DNA from: Sphingobacterium composti
GTDB lineage: Bacteria > Bacteroidota > Bacteroidia > Sphingobacteriales > Sphingobacteriaceae
Reading direction: 5' to 3'
Assembly (NCBI RefSeq): GCF_009829075.1
Contig: NZ_WUQZ01000004.1
Coordinates: 1 to 44,386 of the forward strand
DNA length: 44,386 nucleotides
Part shown: piece after piece, positions 26,899-35,018 of the stretch
Position numbering within the stretch: position 1 is the stretch's first letter
Layout of the letters: every line of letters begins with the position of its first letter
Program-made: the position numbers and the translations under genes
Notes under the pieces: model-generated
What the model was told of the DNA's origin: nothing
Seen by the model: only the letters and a program-made list of their open reading frames with translations
The model's database searches: none

Positions 26899-26929
26899 TT
26901 GTATAATTAAAAACAATGCGCTATCTTTG
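26899..26929 (+). promoter_or_regulatory. rplU-rpmA promoter
   Basis: TTG at 26899-26901 and TATCTTTG at 26922-26929, 20 nt apart, match the Bacteroidota -33/-7 promoter. The rplU ATG lies 31 nt downstream, giving a short leader. Confidence 0.75.
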
Positions 26930-26960
26930 CAACTCATTAAAGAAAATTAAATAAATAACA

Positions 26961-27272
26961 ATGTACGCAATAGTAAGTATAGCCGGACAGCAATTTAAAG
27001 TTGCAAAAGACCAATATCTTTTTGTACACCGTTTACAAGGAGATGAAGGCGCTAGTATTGAATTTGACACAGTATTGTTGGCAGAAGATGGCGGCAAATT
27101 CACTGTAGGTGCTCCAAGTATCGCAGGTGCTAAAGTTTCAGCAACGATTTTGTCTCATTTAAAAGGTGATAAAGTTATCGTTTTCAAGAAAAAACGTCGT
27201 AAAGGCTACAAAAAGAAAAACGGTCACCGTCAACAATTCACTAAAATCCAGATCACTGGTATCAGTTTATAA
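26961..27272 (+). CDS. rplU: 50S ribosomal protein L21
   Basis: The 103-residue protein starts [20 protein letters not shown], the L21 signature, and ends with the basic [20 protein letters not shown] and TKIQITGI motif that contacts 23S rRNA. It is followed by rpmA after 43 nt, the nearly universal L21-L27 pairing. Codons are biased as expected for a highly expressed gene. Confidence 0.98.
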   Translation: MYAIVSIAGQQFKVAKDQYLFVHRLQGDEGASIEFDTVLLAEDGGKFTVGAPSIAGAKVSATILSHLKGDKVIVFKKKRRKGYKKKNGHRQQFTKIQITGISL

Positions 27273-27315
27273 TCGAATTTTTAATCAGACGCAAGTCTTA
27301 AATTAAGATAAAGAA

Positions 27316-27579
27316 ATGGCACACAAAAAAGGTGCGGGTAGTTCGAAGAACGGCCGTGAGTCACACAGTAAGAGATTAGGTATCAAAATTTTTGGTGGTC
27401 AAAAAGCTATCGCTGGTAACATCATCGTACGTCAACGTGGAACAGTTCACAACCCTGACGCTAACGTAGGTATCGGTAAAGACCACACTTTGTTTGCTTT
27501 AGTAGACGGTACAGTAGTTTTTCGTAAAAAAGCTAACAACAAATCTTACGTTTCAGTAGTTCCTGCTGAGCAAAACTAA
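27316..27579 (+). CDS. rpmA: 50S ribosomal protein L27
   Basis: The 87 residues start [20 protein letters not shown], the invariant L27 N-terminus that reaches the peptidyl-transferase centre, and continue [20 protein letters not shown] and [20 protein letters not shown]. The start follows Met directly by AHKK, with no cleavable extension as is found in Firmicutes. It is closed by a terminator. Confidence 0.98.
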   Translation: MAHKKGAGSSKNGRESHSKRLGIKIFGGQKAIAGNIIVRQRGTVHNPDANVGIGKDHTLFALVDGTVVFRKKANNKSYVSVVPAEQN

Positions 27580-27598
27580 GATTGCCTAACAAAATCAC

Positions 27599-27633
27599 AA
27601 AGCCGCTAAGTTACTTGGCGGCTTTTGTTTTTT
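27599..27633 (+). terminator. rplU-rpmA terminator
   Basis: AAAGCCGCTAAG (27599-27610) pairs with CTTGGCGGCTTT (27614-27625) with one wobble, followed by TGTTTTTT. Confidence 0.9.
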
Positions 27634-27721
27634 AGAGGAATATATCCTTTTGATAATATTGCCAAATTTTTAACACGAGGCTCTTTCGAATTTTTTTTGC
27701 AAGGTCCTCACAATATAGTAC

Positions 27722-29047
27722 ATGAAGACTTTCAAAGATTTAAAAGTAAGTGCACCAATCTTGGATGCACTGGACAAACAAGGTTATCAACATCCTACGC
27801 CTATTCAAGAGCAGGCAATTCCAGAAGTATTAAAAGGTAAAGATTTATTAGGTTGTGCGCAGACTGGTACAGGTAAGACTGCAGCATTTTCTATTCCTAT
27901 TTTACAATTACTGAATAATTTCAAACCCAAAGATCACAAACGCGGAACTATACGTTCTTTGATTTTGACGCCGACACGCGAGTTAGCTATCCAGATCAAT
28001 GAATCTATCGAATCTTATGGTGAAAACTTAAAATTGAAACATGCTGTAATTTTCGGTGGTGTGAATCAATTTAGCCAAGTGCAACAATTGCGTCAAGGCG
28101 TAGATATCTTGGTCGCTACACCAGGACGTTTATTGGACTTAGTGTCGCAGAAAATCGTTTGGTTGGATAAGATTGAAATCTTAGTATTAGACGAAGCGGA
28201 TAGAATGTTGGATATGGGATTTATTCACGATGTAAAACGCGTTTTATCTTTAGTACCAGAGAAAAGACAAACGTTATTTTTCTCGGCTACCATGCCTAAG
28301 CAAATTCAAGCTTTAGCAGATTCTATTTTGCGCAATCCCGTAAAAGTAGAAGTAACGCCTGAATCTACTACGGCAGAAACAATACAACAAACATTATATT
28401 ATATTGAAAAAGCAAATAAGCCAAAAGCTTTATTGCAATTGTTGAATACGCGTGTAGATGATAGTGTATTGGTGTTTGCACGAACCAAGCACGGAGCTGA
28501 CCGTTTGGTGAAGTTGTTGCATAAGAATGAAATTTCTGCAGCTGCTATTCATGGAAATAAATCCCAAAATGCACGTCAAAATGCATTAGAAGCATTCAAG
28601 AAAAAAGATATTAAAGTGTTGGTCGCTACGGATATTGCGGCACGTGGTATTGATATCGACTTGTTGCAATATGTGATTAACTATGAGATTCCAAATATGC
28701 CTGAGTCGTACGTACACCGTATTGGTCGTTCGGGCAGGGCAGGAGCATCTGGTTTCGCAATATCTCTATGCGATGTAGAAGAGATTCCATATATCAAAGA
28801 TATTCAATATACGATTGGTTTTGAATTGCCTGTAGAAGTGATGGAAGGATTAACTATGTCACCTCAATTTGTGCAGAAAAATCAATTTATCGCGTCTCAA
28901 GGTAAAGGCAAAAAAGGAGGAGCTAAAGAGCAACCAAAAGAAGGTGCAAAACCTGATTTTCGCCATAAAAAGAAAACTAAACCTACAAGTAAAGAACGTA
29001 GAAGAAAGCAAGCCGGTAATTCTGGTGGAGGTTCTAGAACAAGATAA
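27722..29047 (+). CDS. DEAD-box ATP-dependent RNA helicase
   Basis: The 441-residue protein has all helicase motifs: Q-motif YQHPTPIQEQAIP, motif I A46-QTGTGKT53, Ib TPGR, II D157-E-A-D160, III SAT, then in the second RecA domain VLVATDIAARGID and VI HRIGRSGRAGA. A basic, low-complexity C-terminal tail (about 385-441, rich in K/G/R) probably binds RNA, as in RhlE-type helicases. It unwinds short RNA duplexes in ribosome assembly or mRNA decay. The nearby cold-shock gene makes a cold-adaptation role plausible but not shown. Confidence 0.95.
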   Translation: MKTFKDLKVSAPILDALDKQGYQHPTPIQEQAIPEVLKGKDLLGCAQTGTGKTAAFSIPILQLLNNFKPKDHKRGTIRSLILTPTRELAIQINESIESYGENLKLKHAVIFGGVNQFSQVQQLRQGVDILVATPGRLLDLVSQKIVWLDKIEILVLDEADRMLDMGFIHDVKRVLSLVPEKRQTLFFSATMPKQIQALADSILRNPVKVEVTPESTTAETIQQTLYYIEKANKPKALLQLLNTRVDDSVLVFARTKHGADRLVKLLHKNEISAAAIHGNKSQNARQNALEAFKKKDIKVLVATDIAARGIDIDLLQYVINYEIPNMPESYVHRIGRSGRAGASGFAISLCDVEEIPYIKDIQYTIGFELPVEVMEGLTMSPQFVQKNQFIASQGKGKKGGAKEQPKEGAKPDFRHKKKTKPTSKERRRKQAGNSGGGSRTR

Positions 29048-29052
29048 AAGTA

Positions 29053-29079
29053 AAAGGGAAGCGAAAGCTTCCCTTTTTT
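29053..29079 (+). terminator. Helicase gene terminator
   Basis: AAAGGGAAGC (29053-29062) pairs with GCTTCCCTTT (29067-29076) around a GAAA tetraloop, then T-run. It begins 5 nt after the stop codon. Confidence 0.95.
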
Positions 29080-29108
29080 ATTTCATGATAAATTTTTAGA
29101 TTTAAAAT

Positions 29109-29522
29109 ATGCGCAGATTTTCTGTTTTTCTTTTATTATTGTGCTTTGCCTGTAATTCTGACAAAGCATCTAAACAGCATGAAGAATACTATATGCATGT
29201 GGATGGTCGAGATACCTCAAGGCTGCGGTTAGTCAGATACGAAAATAGATTCTTTGGTACATATACCCATACAAAAGGAGGCGTTGCTCCTGTAATAGGT
29301 GAAATAAATGGTGACATAAAAGGCGATACGCTTATCGGAGATAATCACTATACGCCTTACCGTTGGAAAGAAAAGAAGCGTGTCCCTATAGTACTCCTCA
29401 AAAATGGAGATACTTATATCGAAGGTGATGGTAAAAAGATTGAATTTATGGGTGTATTAACTTTTATAGAATGGACAATACTATTCGATCCGCCTAAAAG
29501 GGTTTATAAAAAAGTAGAATAA
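29109..29522 (+). CDS. Small lipoprotein of unknown function
   Basis: I do not recognise the family. The 137-residue protein has a lipoprotein signal, MRRFSVFLLLLCFACNSDKA, with the lipidated Cys at residue 15. The mature part is beta-rich and polar (YENRFFGTYTHTKGGVAPVI, GEINGDIKGDTLIGDNHYTP), repeating G-x-I/T-x-G, compatible with an up-and-down barrel for the periplasmic face of a membrane. It stands between two terminated or uncertain transcripts and has no clear partner gene. Confidence 0.75.
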   Translation: MRRFSVFLLLLCFACNSDKASKQHEEYYMHVDGRDTSRLRLVRYENRFFGTYTHTKGGVAPVIGEINGDIKGDTLIGDNHYTPYRWKEKKRVPIVLLKNGDTYIEGDGKKIEFMGVLTFIEWTILFDPPKRVYKKVE

Positions 29523-29629
29523 ACGAACGCCTATTCTAAAATAAATTTTGTTGTTATTAAAAATAATTAGTTAACTTTTGAGAAATTTTTCTTAATTTTT
29601 TAAATTAAACTGAATAAACTCTTATAGTT

Positions 29630-30310
29630 ATGTTTTTATCATTAAGTAAAATAGATGTAGGTAAGTATCAGGATACACGATTAATAAATCCAATAAATCC
29701 AAATAACCCATTAGTTTTAACCTTTTATAGGACAAAATCACATGCAGCTTTTTTTACAGTATACAGTAAGCAAGTGGAGCCAGTATTTTGGGATGGGGTT
29801 ACACAAAAGAGAATATCTAGAGGAAAATGGTCCCAAAAAATGCATGCATTCGTTAAAAGAAATATTAACGATGTGCAAAAGCCTCCTTTTATTTTTAAGT
29901 TTACAATCGTCGGATGGATTTTCGTATTAGCATTAATTGGATTCTTTTCTTATCTAACCTACAATGGATTAAAACCCGCTGGCCCCAAATCTGAACGGTT
30001 TGTTGCAATGCATAAAAATCCTGTTGCTGGAGATATTTATTTTGGAAGATTTGAGCAGTTTAAAACTAAAGACGATCGTATAGCTTACAAAAATGGATTT
30101 GGTTGGTTTAAGGTTGTAAAAGTAGATGACTCAACCTATTACATGTCTAAATCTAAGGAAATGAGTAAATCTGCGTTACCAAAAGAATCACTAAATAGTG
30201 TAGATTTTGAGAATGAATCTGTTCCTGTACTAATTAAGGAACTCGGCTTTCAAATCAGTATGGAATCTGTAGATGGATTATTAGAAGTTTATCTAACCGA
30301 TAAAAAGTAA
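29630..30310 (+). CDS. Single-pass membrane protein of unknown function
   Basis: I do not recognise the family. The 226-residue protein has no signal peptide. A basic N-terminal region (about 1-85) ends at one transmembrane helix (about 89-111, FTIVGWIFVLALIGFFSYLT), and a soluble domain follows with a motif, NPVAGDIYFGRFEQFK (about 128-143), resembling the opening of small beta domains that sense something at the membrane. The start at 29630 precedes a plausible coding region with no overlap. The next gene is the cold-shock gene, 425 nt on. Confidence 0.7.
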   Translation: MFLSLSKIDVGKYQDTRLINPINPNNPLVLTFYRTKSHAAFFTVYSKQVEPVFWDGVTQKRISRGKWSQKMHAFVKRNINDVQKPPFIFKFTIVGWIFVLALIGFFSYLTYNGLKPAGPKSERFVAMHKNPVAGDIYFGRFEQFKTKDDRIAYKNGFGWFKVVKVDDSTYYMSKSKEMSKSALPKESLNSVDFENESVPVLIKELGFQISMESVDGLLEVYLTDKK

Positions 30311-30464
30311 TTTTTTTATGTTAAGAAATGGAATTAAAAGAATAAAAATATGAAGTTGCAGTAAACGTACCTTTGATTTTTATAATATATGCAACACAGA
30401 AGAATTTTATATATGCTGTAGATTGAAAATTTAGCGTGCTAATGGAGGTAAAGTAATTTAAAAA

Positions 30465-30494
30465 TTGGATATCAGATAAATAATGTTATCTTTG
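30465..30494 (+). promoter_or_regulatory. Cold-shock gene promoter
   Basis: TTG at 30465-30467 and TATCTTTG at 30487-30494, separated by 19 nt, match the Bacteroidota promoter. Transcription would start near 30500, leaving a leader of about 235 nt before the cold-shock ATG. In the 425-nt gene-free stretch 30311-30735 this promoter and the leader are all I see. Confidence 0.7.
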
Positions 30495-30499
30495 GGTAT

Positions 30500-30735
30500 A
30501 ATCAGGCTCTGCCTTGCTTCTCTAGAACCGAATAGTTTACTTTTCTTTTTTAGTTTTCGCTTTACACAGCTAATGTTATCATCAAATTTGATGAAGTAAC
30601 TATTTGAATTTGTTTCCTTCAAAATCATTTAATTCTTTTCACGTTTAGTTAACGAATGATTATTTAAGATTTAAGGATCTTAAAAAGAATGGCTTTATAG
30701 CCTTAACAAATTTATTTATTTTAATACATTACAAA
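30500..30735 (+). promoter_or_regulatory. Long structured 5' leader of the cold-shock gene
   Basis: The leader holds several hairpins: a perfect 14-bp palindrome CATCAAATTTGATG (30580-30593), AAGAT-TTAAGG-ATCTT, and GGCT-TTAT-AGCC near 30692-30703. Long leaders that refold with temperature are a known feature of csp mRNAs; that this one does is inferred from its length and gene. Confidence 0.5.
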
Positions 30736-30927
30736 ATGCAACAAGGAACAGTAAAATTTTTCAACGAGACAAAAGGTTTTGGTTTTATTACACCTAGAGA
30801 TGGTGGTCAAGATTTATTTGTACACATGACAGGATTAGTTGACAACATCAGACAAAATGATGAAGTTACTTATAATGTAGAACAAGGACGTAACGGACTA
30901 AACGCTACTAACGTACGTATAGCATAA
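30736..30927 (+). CDS. Cold-shock protein (CspA family)
   Basis: The 63 residues carry both nucleic-acid binding motifs: RNP1 KGFGFITP (about 13-20) and RNP2 DLFVHMTG (about 26-33). The length is that of a single OB-fold cold-shock domain. It binds single-stranded RNA/DNA as an RNA chaperone. It is a single-gene transcript with its own promoter, long leader and terminator. Confidence 0.96.
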   Translation: MQQGTVKFFNETKGFGFITPRDGGQDLFVHMTGLVDNIRQNDEVTYNVEQGRNGLNATNVRIA

Positions 30928-30951
30928 CAATACTTCATATTGTATTACTAT

Positions 30952-30987
30952 AAGGGCTAAAACATTCATGTTTTAGCCCTTTTTATT
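30952..30987 (+). terminator. Cold-shock gene terminator
   Basis: AAGGGCTAAAACAT (30952-30965) pairs with ATGTTTTAGCCCTT (30968-30981), followed by TTTATTTT. It lies between the csp stop and the 3' end of tRNA-Ala. Confidence 0.93.
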
Positions 30988-30990
30988 TTG

Positions 30991-31063
30991 TGGAGTATAT
31001 CGGATTCGAACCGATCACCTCTTCGCTGCCAGCGAAGCGCTCTACCAAATGAGCTAATACCCC
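30991..31063 (-). tRNA. tRNA-Ala (anticodon GGC)
   Basis: On the minus strand the 73-nt molecule folds fully: acceptor GGGGTAT with ATACTCC, D-arm GCTC..GAGC with TTGG, anticodon stem CTTCG/CGAAG with loop CTGGCAG (anticodon GGC), five-base variable loop AGGTG, and T-arm ATCGG/CCGAT with TTCGAAT. The G3:U70 wobble pair, the alanine identity element, is present. CCA is not encoded. It reads GCC and GCU codons. It lies 15 nt downstream of the DUF3857 gene on the same strand. Confidence 0.96.
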
Positions 31064-31078
31064 AAAATCAGAAGTTTA

Positions 31079-32986
31079 TTATTCATCCGATATGTTTATC
31101 GTATAGCGTAGTCTGTCATTTGCAGCTACTTTTGAAATAAAATCATAGTAGGTTTGGTATTGATCTGCGGAATACGTACCGTCTTTGATTTCTAATTTAC
31201 GATAATAATTTATTTTTTGCCCTTCTGAAGATATTTTTAATTCATATGTGCCCATTGGACATTCGATTTTCTCGTTTATGGGAACCAAAAAACCTTTTAA
31301 TTTCTCTTCAAATATAAATTCAGATTCATCAACATCGGTATATCCACGATTAATGTACAGCGGATTAATTCTATTTCTAGATTCTGGAATATGACGCTGT
31401 ATATTAAAAATATTTGGTGTGAAAATATAATTCATTCCATTCTTTACTACATAATTCCGAATATTCACCGTCAGGTTTTCTACTAATATGGGTGCTGCCT
31501 CCGTATTGACTTTGTAATCTATTATGTTGAAAGCAATATTATTGACATCATAGTATTTTTTGAGTTGTTTATTTTGATCTGGAAGGCTGTTAAACATATT
31601 GTGAAAATGATTTTCGAATTGTGATCCCGAAAATGAAGTCGCGACTGTTCCGTCTAAACTACCATCTTTGGATACTTTAAATTCATTTTTGCGTATTTGT
31701 AAACTCTCGTCAGCAGGGTAGGTATGTGTTCTCAAAACTTTCCCTCCTTCTGCTGTACACGCTAATACAAGACGATCATCTGTAAAATCACCCAAATACC
31801 CAAACGGACTTTTGTTACTCGTACATTCTAGCCAAGCGGTATCGTTTTCAAATGGTACACACAAAATAATATGGTTGCCATCTACGGCATTCGCAAATGT
31901 TTCATCCAAACTTATTTTTTGATGGCCTGACTCTACCACGCAATATAGTGAAGGAATGTCCACAGCTGCTAATAGTGCTTGCATATAGTTCACTAAGGCT
32001 TTACAATCTCCGTAACCGAGTTTATCTACATATGATGCGGGAAAGGGCTCAAGACCACCAATACCTACTTGTATACTAATGTAGCGCGTCTTATCTTGCA
32101 TAAACTTGTACAAAGCTTTAGCTTTATCTTTTGGATTGTCGAATTGACTGGCAATTTGTTTAGCTTTTTCGACTGTGGTAGCAGGCAAATCTTGTTTTCC
32201 TACGAGTAATTCATCATGAATCCATTTACCCATATCCTTCCAATCACGTACTGTTCCACGCTTTTTATAATATTGAAAGGTCTCAGGTACAATTTTTACA
32301 ACCATTTTGCTAGGATGCTCTATGGGTGAATATGGTTCTATTTTACGAGCATTGAGTTTTGTAGCTGTCCATGTGTATGTTTTACCTTTATCATCCTTAC
32401 TTACTATGGCTTCTTGTTGAAGATTTTCAGTTTTTATCCGAAGGTTCAGATCTGGCTTACAACTAAATTGGTAAGAACTTTTTTCTACCGCAAGATCACT
32501 ATTTCTGTTAGGATACCAATAGGGAATAAACAGATTTTGTCCATGTTTAATTTCGTAAGAATATACAATAGTGTATGGATACATCGTCACGCTAGGTGCG
32601 TAGTGTTTGACCCGTAAGTCACCATACATAGTACCACCATCTGTAGCACTATAATCTTTAAAATCTTTTTGGTTGAATTTTCCTATTTGTTTGCCGAATT
32701 CGTCGTAAACAAAGCCCTTGATGTCCTTTATTACCTTACTTTTGTCGTAATATAGCGTAAGCTGTGCATAATCTTCTCCAGATTGATTTAAGATGGTTAC
32801 AGCTCGTGTCACTGTTTCGGTGATATTATTTTCAGCCTTCATATCAAAGCTTGTTTGTTCATCACGTACTATAGCTGTTGCTCTGCTTTTTAATTCATTA
32901 GGAATGTGACTAACTGCGTAATCTTGGGCGGATAACGCTAAGCTAGAAAGCGACATCGCAATCAAATAAAAATACTTTAATTTCAT
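31079..32986 (-). CDS. DUF3857 transglutaminase-like protein with intact catalytic Cys
   Basis: The 635-residue protein has a signal peptide (MKLKYFYLIAMSLSSLALSA), an N-terminal DUF3857 domain (about 50-210, LTLYYDKSKVIKDIKGFVYD, PYTIVYSYEIKHGQN) and a transglutaminase-like core. In the core LGYGDCKALVNYMQALLA carries C328 at the place of the papain-like nucleophile, with a later His in GNHIILCVPF and Asp/Glu nearby. Its ATG overlaps the stop of the upstream paralogue by 1 nt (TAATG), so the two are translationally coupled. The substrate is unknown; periplasmic action is inferred from the signal peptide. Confidence 0.88.
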   Translation of the reverse strand: MKLKYFYLIAMSLSSLALSAQDYAVSHIPNELKSRATAIVRDEQTSFDMKAENNITETVTRAVTILNQSGEDYAQLTLYYDKSKVIKDIKGFVYDEFGKQIGKFNQKDFKDYSATDGGTMYGDLRVKHYAPSVTMYPYTIVYSYEIKHGQNLFIPYWYPNRNSDLAVEKSSYQFSCKPDLNLRIKTENLQQEAIVSKDDKGKTYTWTATKLNARKIEPYSPIEHPSKMVVKIVPETFQYYKKRGTVRDWKDMGKWIHDELLVGKQDLPATTVEKAKQIASQFDNPKDKAKALYKFMQDKTRYISIQVGIGGLEPFPASYVDKLGYGDCKALVNYMQALLAAVDIPSLYCVVESGHQKISLDETFANAVDGNHIILCVPFENDTAWLECTSNKSPFGYLGDFTDDRLVLACTAEGGKVLRTHTYPADESLQIRKNEFKVSKDGSLDGTVATSFSGSQFENHFHNMFNSLPDQNKQLKKYYDVNNIAFNIIDYKVNTEAAPILVENLTVNIRNYVVKNGMNYIFTPNIFNIQRHIPESRNRINPLYINRGYTDVDESEFIFEEKLKGFLVPINEKIECPMGTYELKISSEGQKINYYRKLEIKDGTYSADQYQTYYDFISKVAANDRLRYTINISDE

Positions 32987-34959
32987 TATTTAGGCTGATA
33001 ATTAAATTCATGGTCAATTTGCATATGTTGGATTATTCGAGAGAAAAGTTCTTTAAGACCAAAATATGCGTCACTGGAGTAAATGGCTCTATTAAGAGCA
33101 ATTTGTTGTGCTACTGTTAGCTTATTGTCCTTTATTTCTGAAGAATAATAATAGCGCGCAGAATTTTCTGGTAATGCTAAATTTACTTTTTTAGGTCCTT
33201 GTTTGAACGTAAATCCTTCTGGCAATTCAATCTCAATTGTATGCTTTTCTAAATCTCGAGCACCAAGATCAACATCGTAATTTCGCTCATCAAGATTGAA
33301 TGGGTTTTTAGTAATTCTAGAAATAAATATTGGATTAAATTGCACATGACCAGCTTTTATTTGATCGGTCACATTTACTTCTATATCATATTTCTCTAAA
33401 AGTATTTGATCAGGATTTTCTAAATTTTCAACAGATGATTGTAATATACGAGTATAAGTAAGCTTGTCGTCGTATTGCTCGGTGTATTCTTCAAAACTTG
33501 GATAATGCAAAATTTCTTTTCTTTTATTTAGTGCATCTAAGCCGGTATTGGATATCATAAGCGTTCCTTTCAACTTACCGTCTGAATCTAACTTGCCGTT
33601 AAAATGGTAATCCGTGACAGAAACAATTTTGTTGGTAAGATCAATCCATTCCGATGATTTGCGAGAAAAAATGATTCTTCCTCGACCATTTATACAATGT
33701 AAGGGTAATTGACCAAATGGCACCAAAGGCTCTGTGGCATCAGCTAATGTAAATTCATCATTGATTTTTACAGCAGCAATGACATAGTTGAAATCCGATA
33801 AGATGGGGTGTAAATCATGCGGGAGGCCATTATTTCTTGTTGAAATAATTACTGGATAGGCTTCAAGCCCAGCGGCATTAAATGCTGTAATTAAGGCTAA
33901 ATTAATGTCGCCAACATTTCCATTTCTTTTTTGAAATGCTTCTTCGATCCCGTGTTGACTGTATTTTCCGTAAATATTATTTAGTTTAATGTTTTTATTT
34001 ATCCATTTGTATATTTCAGTAGCTCGATGGTAATGGTCTGGGATTTCTAGAATTTTCGGATCTAGTTTGTCTTTTATAAAATCAATTTTTTTGAGCTGTC
34101 CTCCAAAACTTCGTTCGTTCATCAAGTCCATGTCAACATCTTTCCAAGCTTTGGTGTATTTATCGATTCCTCCGTTTGGATTCGCCATTTCGACCAATTC
34201 AAAATTGATAGCGGAGATGTAATTTTTGGGAGCAAGCATGAAAGCTTCTTCTTTGAATGCTGGAATAGCGTTCATGCTGTAGGTAATGTTTGAACAATCA
34301 ATTCGTCTTCCCATTATCACGACGCATTCGCTTTCTTTTTTAGATTTCGTATCTTCTAATTTCAAAGCCCCTTTTAAAGTCACATTATAGTTGCAGATTG
34401 CTGGAATTCGTACATTATATTCGCTACGAGCCTTTGGTAAATTAGATTGAAATTGCCAACTTCTGAAATTAAAAATATCTGGCGATACTATTTGGTATTC
34501 AATCTCTATCAATGATCCTACTTTGATGTTAGGGAGTGTAAATTTGGTTAATTTTAAAAACTCACTTTTATTTTCGGTAACTACATTTTTGCGTTCCAAT
34601 AAGGTTTCCGCTAAACGTCCATTTTCTAAATTGTAGGTTTTACCAACCACATTTTCAACATACTCAAAATCCTTCCCAAAACTATATAGCGGTATCGTAA
34701 AATTTGCTTCGTCAAATCCTTCCTGAGTTAGAATCTTTATGCGAGCCTTGTATGTGTGGAATATACGAAGACCACGATCACGCTCACTAACATCCATGTG
34801 AGTACGTCCTTTTTCAAGTACAACAAATGCATCAGCATTGGGATCTGGATTGCTCTCAGTGTTGGAAAAAGTGCCTATGGTTACTGGCGGAAAATCAATC
34901 TGCTGTGCTTGTGCTATATAATAGAAATTTATCGCAAAAAATAATAGAATAATTTTCAT
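32986..34959 (-). CDS. DUF3857 transglutaminase-like protein lacking the catalytic Cys
   Basis: The 657-residue paralogue of the next gene starts with a signal peptide (MKIILLFFAINFYYIAQAQQ). It has DUF3857 (about 60-240, FTLPNIKVGSLIEIEYQIVS) and the transglutaminase-like domain (RNGNVGDINLALITAFNAAG, about 344-363). Where the neighbour reads GYGDCKAL, this protein reads GNVGDINLAL, so I352 replaces the nucleophilic Cys. It is probably a non-catalytic binding subunit. It is the first of the pair, 59 nt after the ABC exporter on the same strand. Confidence 0.88.
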   Translation of the reverse strand: MKIILLFFAINFYYIAQAQQIDFPPVTIGTFSNTESNPDPNADAFVVLEKGRTHMDVSERDRGLRIFHTYKARIKILTQEGFDEANFTIPLYSFGKDFEYVENVVGKTYNLENGRLAETLLERKNVVTENKSEFLKLTKFTLPNIKVGSLIEIEYQIVSPDIFNFRSWQFQSNLPKARSEYNVRIPAICNYNVTLKGALKLEDTKSKKESECVVIMGRRIDCSNITYSMNAIPAFKEEAFMLAPKNYISAINFELVEMANPNGGIDKYTKAWKDVDMDLMNERSFGGQLKKIDFIKDKLDPKILEIPDHYHRATEIYKWINKNIKLNNIYGKYSQHGIEEAFQKRNGNVGDINLALITAFNAAGLEAYPVIISTRNNGLPHDLHPILSDFNYVIAAVKINDEFTLADATEPLVPFGQLPLHCINGRGRIIFSRKSSEWIDLTNKIVSVTDYHFNGKLDSDGKLKGTLMISNTGLDALNKRKEILHYPSFEEYTEQYDDKLTYTRILQSSVENLENPDQILLEKYDIEVNVTDQIKAGHVQFNPIFISRITKNPFNLDERNYDVDLGARDLEKHTIEIELPEGFTFKQGPKKVNLALPENSARYYYSSEIKDNKLTVAQQIALNRAIYSSDAYFGLKELFSRIIQHMQIDHEFNYQPK

Positions 34960-35018
34960 TCAATTTAAATTATAATTGTTTGTTGAAAATAACAATTATA
35001 CTTCATATTCCCATAAAA

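Larger units (their letters stand above)
26409..26960. repeat. Repeat-filled intergenic region (REP/BIME-like)
   Basis: There is no gene in these 552 nt. Two copies of a REP-like unit are present. The CGTCATCTCGACG arm is at 26444-26469 and again at 26808-26834. The second arm, starting AGATTTC and ending CTTCGTTCGAAAAG, is at 26505-26541 and 26743-26779; these two copies are identical at 33 of 37 positions. The pairs are in mirrored order (arm 1, arm 2, spacer, arm 2, arm 1). In the middle lies a 66-nt nested palindrome (26607-26672), a hairpin of CCTTTTG with CAAAAGG (26685-26704) and one of CTCGC with GCGAG (26713-26729). Confidence 0.85.
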
